50,185 nucleotides of DNA, from positions 1 to 50,185 of the forward strand of contig CAMAXX010000020.1 of assembly GCA_945862435.1 (NCBI GenBank), given 5' to 3'. This stretch comes from Pseudorhodobacter antarcticus. GTDB taxonomy: Bacteria > Pseudomonadota > Alphaproteobacteria > Rhodobacterales > Rhodobacteraceae. Below the pieces are notes generated by a model. It was given only the letters and a program-made list of their open reading frames with translations. It did not search any database and was not told where the DNA came from. Made by a program: the position numbers and the translations under genes. Each line of letters begins with the position of its first letter. Within the stretch, counting starts at the first letter, position 1. Positions 8,118-16,370 of this stretch are shown here, piece after piece.

Positions 8118-8914
8118 TGCGAAACGCTAAGATGACAGTGGCCGATTTGCGCGCCGCGAAAGGCCACCGCGTTCTGACGATGCTGTATGTGGAAACGCCT
8201 GATGAGGCGGCGGCGGCCGCAGCGGCAGGGGTGGATGTGCTGTCTATCGTCGCGCCCGTTTGGAGCGCCCAGATGCGCGAGGCGGCGGGGGATTGCTTTG
8301 TGCAGGTTGGTCTTTTGTATGGCGAATTGGTGACCACCGAAGATTACCTGCGCGCGGCCTTTGCGGCCCGCGCCGTTGGGGGCGATGCCTATTACTGCGG
8401 GGCGGGTCTGGGCACAGTGCGCGCGCTTGCCGGCGAGGGGCTGCCGGTGGTGGGCCATGTGGGGCTGGTTCCATCCAAGGCCACTTGGACGGGTGGGTTT
8501 AAGGCCGTGGGTAAAACTGCCGTATCCGCCCTGCAAGTGGCGGCCGATATGCGCGCGCTGCAGCAGGCGGGCGCAGTGGCGGTTGAGTTAGAGGTTGTGC
8601 CAGCCCGCGTGGGGGCAGAACTGTCGCGCCGATCGCCGCTTGTCACCTTTGGTATGGGGGCGGGCAGCGGCACTGATGCGCAATATCTGTTTGCCGAAGA
8701 TGTGCTGGGCTGCACGCGCGGCCACCGCCCGCGCCATGCCAAAACCTATCGAAACTTTGCCGCAGAATATGCGCGCTTGCAGGCCGAACGGATCGCAGCC
8801 TTTGGCGAATTTGTCGCGGATGTAAAGACGTGCCGCTACCCCGCCGCTGAACATGATGTGCCCGTTGATGACGCAGAATTTTCGGCGTTCTTGGCGGGGC
8901 TTGGGGATGATTGA
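8114..8914 (+). CDS. Divergent PanB-like protein (ketopantoate hydroxymethyltransferase family)
   Basis: 266 residues. The second half is clearly PanB-like: PVVGHVGLVPSKATWTGGFK (111-130), AVELEVVP (156-163, with E160 at the catalytic Glu position), then MGAGSGTDAQYL and a TRGHRPRHAKTY stretch aligning with PanB GITGGHIPKFAKNF. In the first half the Mg2+ ligands of E. coli PanB appear to be lost: the VGDS site aligns with IVAP (A47 for D45), and ADLP aligns with VGLL (G66 for D84). The KIEG site is also changed (YYCG). It is probably not the housekeeping pantothenate enzyme. Its overlap with the ferredoxin gene suggests a role in the same pathway, perhaps an aldol or one-carbon step on a 2-keto intermediate. 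That function is inferred. Confidence 0.75.
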   Translation: MMRNAKMTVADLRAAKGHRVLTMLYVETPDEAAAAAAAGVDVLSIVAPVWSAQMREAAGDCFVQVGLLYGELVTTEDYLRAAFAARAVGGDAYYCGAGLGTVRALAGEGLPVVGHVGLVPSKATWTGGFKAVGKTAVSALQVAADMRALQQAGAVAVELEVVPARVGAELSRRSPLVTFGMGAGSGTDAQYLFAEDVLGCTRGHRPRHAKTYRNFAAEYARLQAERIAAFGEFVADVKTCRYPAAEHDVPVDDAEFSAFLAGLGDD

Positions 8915-8984
8915 AGGTCGCACTTTGCTGGGGCGGTGGGCGGCGGTTGCCACACTTCAAGAACAACAAGGCGGATGATGACGC

Positions 8985-9480
8985 TAAGGATAGATCGGAT
9001 GTTGGGGGTGCTTCTTGCTAGTGTTGGGGACTTTGTAAATGCCTGAAGCCCCATAATACCCATCAAACGGCGGACGCCCCTTACATGGTTTGCAGGGCAA
9101 ACCATGTAAGGGCAATGGATGGCGGCCTGCGTGCAAAACCGTTGCGTGGCAGATAAGCGGCAATGTGGCGGCTTCCAAAGAAAGGATACTTTGTGAACAC
9201 ACAGTCGATCTCATTCATCAAGCTCAGCGTCTCGACATTCATGCCAACTGGCGTTTAATACAGGGACGACCTGCTGATCTTCAGCAGTTGGCACTGCCGC
9301 GTCAGGCTGAAATCGGTGCTATCGGGCTTACTCATCGATTTGCGTTCAGACGGGCTCATCGCTTTAGTCCTTGTGACAAAAAATTATTTTCGATCGCCAA
9401 CTTTCCGATCTTGGCACGGAGTTCTTTGACCTCGGCCTCGTCGTGTTCAGCCCTCTTCGCATTGCCCCGCACATTAGCGA
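8985..9480 (-). pseudogene. Decayed IS3-family transposase (OrfA end plus OrfB start)
   Basis: Read on the minus strand. The end of OrfA is recognisable near 9365-9450 (KELRAKIGKLAIENNFLS). OrfB follows, with MSPSERKSM, RQCQLLKISRSSLY, then after a stop LMNEID, YPFFGSRHIAAYLPRNGF, and in another frame RRLMGIMGL and IYKVPNTSKKHPQHPIYP. This is the classic order of the IS3 OrfB N-terminus. In-frame stops and frame changes show it is dead. Similarity stops abruptly at about 8985, 70 bases after the PanB-like gene, so the DDE catalytic part has been deleted. No terminal repeats are visible. Confidence 0.75.
9078..9112. repeat. Perfect 16-bp inverted repeat inside the transposase remnant
   Basis: CCCTTACATGGTTTGC and its complement are separated by only 3 bases (AGG). 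It sits between the OrfB segments NGF and RRLMGIMGL, where an intact IS3 OrfB has only a few residues, so it looks inserted or expanded after the IS decayed. It could also serve as a terminator for the PanB-like operon ending at 8914. Confidence 0.6.
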
Positions 9481-9482
9481 AT

Positions 9483-9510
9483 TGTCCTACAGGCCCGCGC
9501 CTGTAGGACA
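9483..9510 (-). terminator. Hairpin downstream of the phytase gene
   Basis: TGTCCTACAGGC (9483-9494) and GCCTGTAGGACA (9499-9510) give 12-bp arms and a 4-base loop, 20 bases past the phytase stop at 9530. There is no T-run, so this is a terminator or 3' stabiliser by position. Confidence 0.55.
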
Positions 9511-9529
9511 GGTCACTGAAAGCTTGGCC

Positions 9530-10591
9530 CTATTTCAAGCCCAGCGCTGCCTTTATATCTGCAAAGGAGATATACTTGAAGTTGGTTTGCAGGTCTTCGT
9601 TCTGGTCGTCCATCATCACCAACATACCCCCGGGGTAATCTGGCCCGAGAGCGGTTGAAACAACGTCCAAACCATCGGTTTCCGAAACGCCGTCAATCGT
9701 GCCGCTCGACACGATTTCAGCCAAACCAACGCAAGGCTGCACCTCTTCCCCGTTCAGCGGGATAAACGCCGCGCGGTGGATGCCTTGCGCCGAAACGACC
9801 AAATACCGCGCGTCTGCCCCGTCATAGATTGCCAAACCTTCGATATCATCCTTGGGGAAACAATCCGACGGGATATCTGCGATTTGTGTCACAGCATCGC
9901 CATCTTCGGGCAGCATAGGAAAGCGCCAGATGCCAGCGTCTTCTTCGCCCACATAGATATGGCCAGCGGTATCGTCTGCAACAATGCCTTCGGGTTGGGT
10001 TGCCACTTTGAACATGCGGGTAAATTCCAGCTTTAGCTGACCATTATCATCGATGACTTCGTATTGCACGATGTGACCCGATTTATAATTGGTCAGCGTC
10101 CAGACCCGGCCCGTGGCAGGATCGCGCGCCATGGCATGGCCGTAGATATTGCGCACCCGCTCGGTTGTGTCGGGCATAGCAGGAAAGGCATGCGGCGTGG
10201 CGCGGTCGATTTTACCATCCGCTTCAATCACATAAAAAACGATGTCTTCGTTATCGCGTTCGGTCGCCGAGGCAAGCCAAACTGTGCGGCCCGCCAAAGT
10301 AAACTCGCGCAGATCAACGTTATTGACCGCGCCATCGTTGAAATAGGCCACTTCCGCGCCTTTTAGATCAAAAACATGCAGGCCGTTGTATTTGTCGGTC
10401 CCAAGAACCAAACTGCCCAACGGGTCTGTTGGATTGACCCAAATGGCTGGATCATCCGCATCGCCAATGATCGAATTGGTTTCTGCTTTTGCCGTAACCT
10501 GCACCTCTTTCACCTGCGCATTTAGCGCAGGTGAAAAAGCAAGTACGGCCCCCAAAACAAGGCCAGAGGCCAACAGGTACTTAGTCTTCAA
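9530..10591 (-). CDS. Beta-propeller phytase (3-phytase family), secreted
   Basis: 353 residues with a signal peptide ending near residue 25 (SPALNAQ). The mature protein follows the beta-propeller phytase pattern: DADDPAIWVNPTDP (44-57) is the family start motif. It is followed by LVLGTDKYNGLHVFDLKG, NNVDLREF, QPEGIVADDTAGHIYVGEEDAGIWRF and DDIEGLAIY, which carry calcium and phosphate-binding acids. These enzymes remove phosphate from phytate in a Ca2+-dependent way, leaving lower inositol phosphates. It would act in the periplasm or outside the cell. It overlaps by 11 bases the gene for a small secreted protein, its operon partner. It is divergent from a transporter operon that contains an inositol-monophosphatase-like gene. 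Confidence 0.92.
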   Translation of the reverse strand: MKTKYLLASGLVLGAVLAFSPALNAQVKEVQVTAKAETNSIIGDADDPAIWVNPTDPLGSLVLGTDKYNGLHVFDLKGAEVAYFNDGAVNNVDLREFTLAGRTVWLASATERDNEDIVFYVIEADGKIDRATPHAFPAMPDTTERVRNIYGHAMARDPATGRVWTLTNYKSGHIVQYEVIDDNGQLKLEFTRMFKVATQPEGIVADDTAGHIYVGEEDAGIWRFPMLPEDGDAVTQIADIPSDCFPKDDIEGLAIYDGADARYLVVSAQGIHRAAFIPLNGEEVQPCVGLAEIVSSGTIDGVSETDGLDVVSTALGPDYPGGMLVMMDDQNEDLQTNFKYISFADIKAALGLK

Positions 10592-11210
10592 CTTCGAACT
10601 CCGTCACAGGCAGGCTGAAGGAGATAACATAAGCGTTGTCGCCCTTTGCGGCCGAGATGTACGCGCCAACCATGCCATCGCCATTCGGCGCGGCGGCTTG
10701 AAAGCCATTATCCATGTGCAAGATAGCGGTGCCTTCGAATTCTGGGGTCTCGCCGTCAACGGTTACGCCGCCTGCTTCCCATTTGTATTCAAATTCGGTG
10801 TAGACCTTGTCGCCCTCAGGATACTCTTCGGCAGATTGCAGGGTAAGGGTCGCAGGCAAGGCCGCCAGTTTGTTAAAGTCGGCGTTCGTCAACTTGCCTT
10901 CGATGGCCTTATCAATGCCTTCATGAACAAACTCGACCGAAAAATCAATTTCGCGGTAGGGGTTGTAGTCAGAATCGCTCAGCAGATATTCGCGCTTTAG
11001 CGCAACAGTTGCAGAAGTGATGTCCATCACCTGCACGTCAAACTTTTTGCCGTCAACAGTGCCCATAATAACCAAATGGGGCTGCTCGCCCAGCCATTCG
11101 GTTGGGGCTGCGGTCAGCGTGTTGCCGGGCGTGATGGTTTCCATCATCGGATCAGCCAGTGCAATGCAAGGTGCCAAAGTTGCCATCAAGAGAGGAGCAG
11201 TTAAACGCAT
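10581..11210 (-). CDS. Secreted protein of unknown function, phytase partner
   Basis: 209 residues from ATG 11210, which has a GGAAA ribosome-binding site; the frame is open further upstream but the leader would be spoiled. MRLTAPLLMATLAPCIALA is a clear signal peptide. The mature part is acidic and beta-rich (EWLGEQPHLVIMGTVDGKKFDVQVMD, EYPEGDKVYTEFEYKWEAG, HMDNGFQAAAPNGDGMVGAYI) without cysteine pairs or known catalytic motifs. I do not recognise the family. Its 3' end overlaps the phytase start by 11 bases, so the two are co-translated. A chaperone, ligand-binding or calcium-related helper role is possible but unproven. Confidence 0.75.
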   Translation of the reverse strand: MRLTAPLLMATLAPCIALADPMMETITPGNTLTAAPTEWLGEQPHLVIMGTVDGKKFDVQVMDITSATVALKREYLLSDSDYNPYREIDFSVEFVHEGIDKAIEGKLTNADFNKLAALPATLTLQSAEEYPEGDKVYTEFEYKWEAGGVTVDGETPEFEGTAILHMDNGFQAAAPNGDGMVGAYISAAKGDNAYVISFSLPVTEFEVED

Positions 11211-11475
11211 AGTGTTTCCTTTCAACGAAATTGGTTGCGTGTAGGGTCTGGCTAAAAGCAGCCTGTAACGGTTTTGTGTCGCCAATTCGGGCCGATTGCG
11301 TTGATTTTCTGAAGTTCTAAGAAATTCATGGCCTTAGGTGCGGATATTTTTTTTCAAGTCTATTTTGTGTTTGTTTTTGTTTAACAAATACGATGCACAT
11401 ATGTGCAAAAAGTCATAATTCCGTTACGATCAACACCTAACGATTCGACCTGGATGTGGCGGATAGGGCAAGGTT
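11211..11475. promoter_or_regulatory. Divergent promoter region with a 14-bp palindrome
   Basis: This is the only non-coding space between the phytase operon and the transporter operon, and it is AT-rich (about 11340-11390). TGCACATATGTGCA (11394-11407) is a perfect palindrome, a candidate operator for the LacI regulator at 17014. I did not see a PhoB box (paired CTGTCAT). Confidence 0.5.
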
Positions 11476-13296
11476 TTGGGGCAGCGGGCAGACCACGGTG
11501 TATGCGGGCATTGGCGCGCGGCGCAACGCGGCGCGCGTGCGGTCTATCAAAACCCTGTCCTTGGGCTTGGCTTGGTATTGTTGGCCAGTTTTCTGTGGCT
11601 AATCGCCCTACCAATCGTGTTGATTTTGCTGGATGCCTTCACCTCTCAATCTGGCGACGGCGCACGCACCGGCGTGTCCGATGGGGCGCTGACGTTTTAT
11701 TATCTAGGCCGCGCCTTCGCCTCGCGCATGTCTGGCATTATCTTTTTCGCGCCGCTGTGGAACACGATCTTGGTGGCCAGCGGCGCAAGTGCCCTTGCCC
11801 TGATCTTGGGGTCAGTATTGGCTTGGCTTTTGGTGCGCAGTGACATTCCCCTGCGTGGCTGGCTGGCGGGGGCGATGATCGTGCCTTATATGTTGCCCGT
11901 TTGGACATTTGCCTTGGCATGGGTAACGCTGTTCAAGAATGCAGCGTTGGGCGGCCAGCCGGGTTGGGTGCAGGCGATGGGCGCGCAGCCGCCCGATTGG
12001 CTGGCCTATGGCGCGGTGCCGACAATCGTCATCCTTACACTGCACTACATTCCCTTTGCCATTTTGATTATCGGCGGGGCCATGCAGCGATTGGACGGGC
12101 AATTAGAAGAGGCAGCGCAAATTCAGGGCGCGAACAGAGCGACCATCTTGCGCCGGATTACGATTCCCGCACTGCGGCCTGCCGTTTTGTCGGCGGGCCT
12201 GTTGATGTTTGCCGATGCTGTGGGCGAGTTTTCTGTGCCCTATATCTTGGGCTTGCCTGTTCAATTTGAAACGTTGTCCGTGTCTTTGTTCAGGGCCATT
12301 AGCACGCAGCAAAACGGCATGGCCGCTGTTTTCGCTGGGGTTGTTTTGCTGATTGGCTGCATCACGCTGGGCATAGATGCGTGGCTGCTGCGCGAAGCGC
12401 GGCGGTTCACCACCATTGGCGGCAAAGCCGCAATCAATCGCACCAGCCCGCTGCGACGCTGGCGCTGGCCCATCTTTGCGGCGGTCTTAGCGCTGTTTAT
12501 TATCAGCGTTGTTGTGCCACTGCTGACACTTACCCTATCGACTGTGATGCATATTCCAGCGCGGTTTACATGGGCGAACTTTACGCTCGATTATTGGATT
12601 GGCACAAATCTGCCCACGGTGGCCTTTCAAACGGGAATTCTAATTGCGCCCGAATTTTGGCGTGCCGCTTGGAATTCGGTGCGCATTGCGGGCAGCGCGG
12701 CTGTTGCTGCGGGCGTACTTGGTCTTTTGGTGGGCTATGTCGTTGCGCGCAGCCCTTGGCGGTGGCTTGCAACCAGTCTGAGGACAGTGACGTTTCTGCC
12801 CTATTTGGTGCCTGGCATTGCATTTGCAGCCGCCATACTTGTGCTTTTTGCCGTGCAGCGCGGGCCAATTCCAGCGCTTTACGGAACGCCATGGATTTTG
12901 CTACTGGCCCTGATTGCCGATCAGATGCCTTTTGCCAGCCGCGTTGGTATGTCGGCCATGGCACAGCTTGGCCCCGATGTGGAAGACGCGGCGCGTGTCA
13001 TGGGGGCAGGGCTGCTGCGCAGGTTACGCAGCATCGTGTTGCCCATTTTGAACGGCGCATTGGCTACGGCGATTTTGCTTTCGTTCATATCTGGGATCAA
13101 GGGTGTCAGCCTGTTCATTCTGCTGGCCGTCCCGTCAACTGACGTATTGACCACCTTTTCGTTGCGTCTGGTGGATTATGGCTATGCCCAAGCGGCCAAT
13201 GCTGTGGTGCTAATCATCGCAATTATTGCCCTTCTCGGCAGCCTTGCGCTGCGCCGTGCGGCAGGGGCAGGGATTGGCCAGGGAATTATATCTTAA
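11476..13296 (+). CDS. Fused ABC transporter permease (FbpB/AfuB type)
   Basis: About 606 residues with two complete BPD_transp_1 permease halves in one chain, about 12 membrane segments. The coupling-helix (EAA) loops are EEAAQIQGANRATILRRITIP in the first half and EDAARVMGAGLLRRLRSIVLP in the second. The reading frame has no ATG before the first membrane helix; the most upstream usable codon is TTG 11476 behind AGGGCAAGG, so the exact start is uncertain. This transporter family was named for iron, but some members (AfuABC) import sugar phosphates. Here the downstream phosphatase genes favour a phosphorylated substrate. The stop abuts the ATPase start. Confidence 0.88.
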   Translation: MGQRADHGVCGHWRAAQRGARAVYQNPVLGLGLVLLASFLWLIALPIVLILLDAFTSQSGDGARTGVSDGALTFYYLGRAFASRMSGIIFFAPLWNTILVASGASALALILGSVLAWLLVRSDIPLRGWLAGAMIVPYMLPVWTFALAWVTLFKNAALGGQPGWVQAMGAQPPDWLAYGAVPTIVILTLHYIPFAILIIGGAMQRLDGQLEEAAQIQGANRATILRRITIPALRPAVLSAGLLMFADAVGEFSVPYILGLPVQFETLSVSLFRAISTQQNGMAAVFAGVVLLIGCITLGIDAWLLREARRFTTIGGKAAINRTSPLRRWRWPIFAAVLALFIISVVVPLLTLTLSTVMHIPARFTWANFTLDYWIGTNLPTVAFQTGILIAPEFWRAAWNSVRIAGSAAVAAGVLGLLVGYVVARSPWRWLATSLRTVTFLPYLVPGIAFAAAILVLFAVQRGPIPALYGTPWILLLALIADQMPFASRVGMSAMAQLGPDVEDAARVMGAGLLRRLRSIVLPILNGALATAILLSFISGIKGVSLFILLAVPSTDVLTTFSLRLVDYGYAQAANAVVLIIAIIALLGSLALRRAAGAGIGQGIIS

Positions 13297-14400
13297 ATGT
13301 CTGATATAGAACTGAAAAATCTTACAAAAAGCTTTGGGCAGGGAAATGCTGTTGCGGGTGTATCCCTCACAATTAAGGCGGGGTCGTTCACCTGTATTCT
13401 GGGCCCGTCGGGGTGTGGAAAGACCACGCTTTTGCGGATGATTGCGGGGCTAGAGCGGGCAAGCGCGGGCCAGATTTCCATCGGTGGGCGCACGGTGGAC
13501 GATCCCGCGCAAAACCGATTTGTGCCGCCAGACCAGCGCGGCATCGGATTGGTGTTTCAATCCTATGCGCTGTGGCCGCATATGACCGTCGCGCAGAACG
13601 TCGACTTTGGGCTACGCGTGCAGCGCCAAAGCGCGGCCCTGCGCGAGGCGCGCACTGCCGAAATGCTGGCGACCCTGCGCATCAGCGATCTGGCAGATCG
13701 CTATCCCGCGCAGTTATCGGGCGGGCAACAGCAGCGCGTGGCCCTTGCGCGGACGATGGCGCTGGCGCCTAAGGTCTTGTTGTTGGACGAGCCGCTGTCA
13801 AACCTTGATGCAACCCTGCGTTTGGCCATGCGCGCCGAATTGGCCCATTTGCACCGCAGCTTTGGCACCACGATTGTTTTTGTGACCCATGATCAATGGG
13901 AGGCGATGACACTGGCCACAGATATCATCGTGCTGGCGGACGGCGCTGTTCAACAATTGGGCAGCGCAGTTGAGGTATACGATCAACCGGCCAGCCGCTT
14001 TGTGGCCGAGTTTATCGGCAATCCACCGATCAATGTTTTTTCCGCAGGCAGCCCCGCCGCCATTGCCCTAATCCCGCCGCAGGTCTCTCAGCCCAACTCC
14101 ATCACCGCCAGTTTGCGGCCAGAGGCGATGGACGTCATCGCGCAGGATGTTGGTGCGGCTCAGATTGCAGGGGCGCTTGGCGCTAGCGTCACGGCATTGA
14201 TACCTACGGGGGGGTCTTGGATCGTTGAAATGGCGCTGAACTTGGGTGGCGCGCCTGTGCTTCACGCCACATCTGCACGCCCAAGCGTTCATGTAGGCCA
14301 ACCTGTTGCCATCATTCCGCAGGCCTCTGGGGTGCATCTGTTTGCACCAGACGGCCAAAGATTGCCTATTCTTTCCCCAGCCCAAAAGGAGAAACCATGA
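13297..14400 (+). CDS. ABC transporter ATP-binding protein (FbpC/PotA type)
   Basis: 367 residues. Walker A GPSGCGKTT is at about 33-41, Q-loop FQSYALWPHMTV at about 85-96, signature LSGGQQQRVALAR, Walker B VLLLDEPLSNLD and a switch histidine in FVTHDQWEAM. A C-terminal TOBE-type domain (about 240-367) is where related ATPases sense regulators or substrate state. It drives the fused permease encoded directly upstream (adjacent stop and start at 13296/13297). Its own stop overlaps the binding-protein start (ATGA). Substrate cannot be told from this subunit. Confidence 0.93.
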   Translation: MSDIELKNLTKSFGQGNAVAGVSLTIKAGSFTCILGPSGCGKTTLLRMIAGLERASAGQISIGGRTVDDPAQNRFVPPDQRGIGLVFQSYALWPHMTVAQNVDFGLRVQRQSAALREARTAEMLATLRISDLADRYPAQLSGGQQQRVALARTMALAPKVLLLDEPLSNLDATLRLAMRAELAHLHRSFGTTIVFVTHDQWEAMTLATDIIVLADGAVQQLGSAVEVYDQPASRFVAEFIGNPPINVFSAGSPAAIALIPPQVSQPNSITASLRPEAMDVIAQDVGAAQIAGALGASVTALIPTGGSWIVEMALNLGGAPVLHATSARPSVHVGQPVAIIPQASGVHLFAPDGQRLPILSPAQKEKP

Positions 14401-15491
14401 AACACCTGTCTCTCTTCCTTTGTACCGCACTTGCATTTCCTGCAATGGCCGAAACCTTTGACGAGGCAGCGCTGCTGGCAGCCGCGCAAAACGAGCCGCC
14501 CCTGATGGTAATTGATTCCACAGGCAAAGTGCGCGAACAGACCGCGGGTTTTTCCGCCAAATATGGCCTTGTCGCAAATGGCACAAAATCAGAAGCGCCC
14601 GGCACAATCCGCCTTGTCATGGGCGAGGCGCAGGCAGGCAATGTGCAGGCCGATGTTTTGGTGATTTCTGACACCCCTGCAGCAGTCGCGCAGTTGTTAA
14701 CACCCGGCCTTGCGATCAGCTATTTGCCCTCTGACATGACCGACGCCATTCCCGCGCCCGTGCGCAATCCTTTGGTCATCTCAAACTCGCCGGTGGTGTG
14801 GACATATAACACCGCCCTGCACGATACCTGCCCCGTCACAAATATCTGGGCGCTGACAGATCCCGAATGGGCGGGGCGCGTGGCGATGCCCGATCCCTTG
14901 GGCAAGCCCGCCTATACCGATTGGTTTAATCAGTTTGCCATGCATCATGATGCAGCTTTTGCGCAAGCTTACAGCGACCATTACGGCAAGCCATTGGCAA
15001 CCGATCGCGCCAGTGCAGCAGAGGCTTGGGTAGCCGCCCTTGCCGCAAACCAGCCCCTTTTGGTGGAGTCAGACAGTGATTCAGCCGAAGCCGTGGGCGC
15101 GCCAGATGCCACCGAAACCTTTCTCGGTATCATGTCAACTGCCAAGTACCGCGATAATGACGATGGCATGAAACTGGGCATTTGCGCGCAAATGCAGCCA
15201 TTCGTCGGCATGATGACCCCTAAATTTGCCTTAATCACGGCAGGCACCGACAGCCCCAATGCCGCGCGCCTTTTCGTGCATTACCTACTGACCGAAGAGG
15301 GTTGGGGCCCGCAAGCCATTGACGGAAAAATGCCTACCAACACAACCCATGCCTCGGTTGCAGACGAGCCTTCTGGCGTGGCGGGTGTGATGGATAAAAT
15401 GCTGCAATACAACACCGCGTCATCGACCGAAGATTGGAACTCCCGCCAAGATTGGCAAGATATCTGGTCGCTTGCGCGCGCTGGCCAATGA
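14397..15491 (+). CDS. Periplasmic substrate-binding protein of the FbpA/AfuA-like transporter
   Basis: 364 residues with a signal peptide MKHLSLFLCTALAFPAMA. The mature part is a type-2 periplasmic binding protein (SBP_bac_6/11-like): GTIRLVMGEAQAGNVQADVLVISD in the first lobe, VWTYNTALHDTCPVTNIWALTDPEWAGRVAMPDP at the crossover and a C-terminal lobe ending near ARLFVHYLLTEEGWGP. Clear paired tyrosines for ferric iron, as in FbpA, are not evident. With phosphatase genes following, an organophosphate such as an inositol or sugar phosphate is a reasonable guess. Its start overlaps the ATPase stop by 4 bases. Confidence 0.85.
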   Translation: MKHLSLFLCTALAFPAMAETFDEAALLAAAQNEPPLMVIDSTGKVREQTAGFSAKYGLVANGTKSEAPGTIRLVMGEAQAGNVQADVLVISDTPAAVAQLLTPGLAISYLPSDMTDAIPAPVRNPLVISNSPVVWTYNTALHDTCPVTNIWALTDPEWAGRVAMPDPLGKPAYTDWFNQFAMHHDAAFAQAYSDHYGKPLATDRASAAEAWVAALAANQPLLVESDSDSAEAVGAPDATETFLGIMSTAKYRDNDDGMKLGICAQMQPFVGMMTPKFALITAGTDSPNAARLFVHYLLTEEGWGPQAIDGKMPTNTTHASVADEPSGVAGVMDKMLQYNTASSTEDWNSRQDWQDIWSLARAGQ

Positions 15492-15501
15492 ATTAACCTG
15501 A

Positions 15502-15530
15502 GCGCTGCCGCCATTCATTGGGGGCAGCGC
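15502..15530 (+). promoter_or_regulatory. Intercistronic hairpin after the binding-protein gene
   Basis: GCGCTGCC (15502-15509) and GGCAGCGC (15523-15530) enclose 13 bases between the binding-protein stop (15491) and the phosphatase start (15552). It is probably a partial terminator or stabiliser, as in the other two importer operons here. Confidence 0.5.
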
Positions 15531-15551
15531 AGACTTAGGATCCTAAACGAT

Positions 15552-16370
15552 ATGTCTCTTGACCTGACCGCACGCGCCACCTTTTTGCGCGCCCTTGCCC
15601 CCAAAGCAGGCGATCTTGCCCGCGCGGGATTTGAATCGCGCGAAAAGGGCACCTTTACTCTGAAAGGGCCGCAAGATTTCTTGACCGAAACCGATACTGC
15701 GGTCGAAAATTTCATTCGCGCCGAAATTGCCGCAGCGTTTCCCAACGACGGCATTTTGGGCGAAGAGGGCGGCGGTGATCTGACTGCGCAGATGTGGATC
15801 ATCGACCCAGTGGATGGCACCGCCAACTTTGCGCGCGGCGTGCCGCATTTTTGTGTTTGCATCAGCTTTTGCGAAAATGGTTCCCCCGCATTGGGGGCCA
15901 TATTTCAACCAATGACAGGCGAGTTTTGGTTCGCACAAAACGGCCAAGGCGCAGAAAAGAATGGTGCCCCTATTCACGTGACAAGCACGCCCAGCCCGCA
16001 AACCGCCTGTGTTGAAATGGGATGGTCGCGGCGACATTCAATTGCAGGTTATCTGGCTGCACAGGGCCATATTCTAACAGGCGGGGCCAATATTCGCCGC
16101 GCAGGATCGGGGGCTCTGGGGCTGGCTTGGGTGGCCGAGGGGCGGTCTGATGGGTATCTTGAAGCTGCAATGCACAGTTGGGATTGTCTTGCGGGTATGC
16201 TGATCGTGCGCGAGGCGGGCGGCGCTGTGCTGCCCTTTGGCCCGAACGCATCAGATCTTGGATCGGTTGCAGCTTTGGCCAGCCCGCAGCCCGTGCGCGC
16301 CTGCACCCCTGCGCTGACAGCGTTGCTGGACGGTGCGCTTGCCCTTGCAACTGGAAAGGGCGCTGAATAA
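15552..16370 (+). CDS. Inositol-monophosphatase-family phosphatase
   Basis: 272 residues. All FIG/IMPase metal-site motifs are present: DFLTETDTAVE at about 39-49, GEEGG at about 74-78, WIIDPVDGTANF at about 86-97 and HSWDCLAGMLIVREAGG at about 206-222. The family hydrolyses inositol monophosphates, histidinol phosphate, PAP or fructose-1,6-bisphosphate using Mg2+. No signal peptide is seen, so it acts in the cytoplasm on imported material. Its stop overlaps the next start (TAATG at 16368-16372). In this setting, after a phosphate-ester-type importer and near a phytase, inositol phosphate is the leading substrate. A HisN-like role is the main alternative but is disfavoured by context. Confidence 0.88.
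   Translation: MSLDLTARATFLRALAPKAGDLARAGFESREKGTFTLKGPQDFLTETDTAVENFIRAEIAAAFPNDGILGEEGGGDLTAQMWIIDPVDGTANFARGVPHFCVCISFCENGSPALGAIFQPMTGEFWFAQNGQGAEKNGAPIHVTSTPSPQTACVEMGWSRRHSIAGYLAAQGHILTGGANIRRAGSGALGLAWVAEGRSDGYLEAAMHSWDCLAGMLIVREAGGAVLPFGPNASDLGSVAALASPQPVRACTPALTALLDGALALATGKGAE

Noticed and set aside
11476-15491. Ferric iron transporter
   Set aside because: The family name suggests iron, but co-transcribed phosphatases and a LacI regulator, and no evident iron-binding tyrosine pair, argue for an organophosphate. Not excluded.
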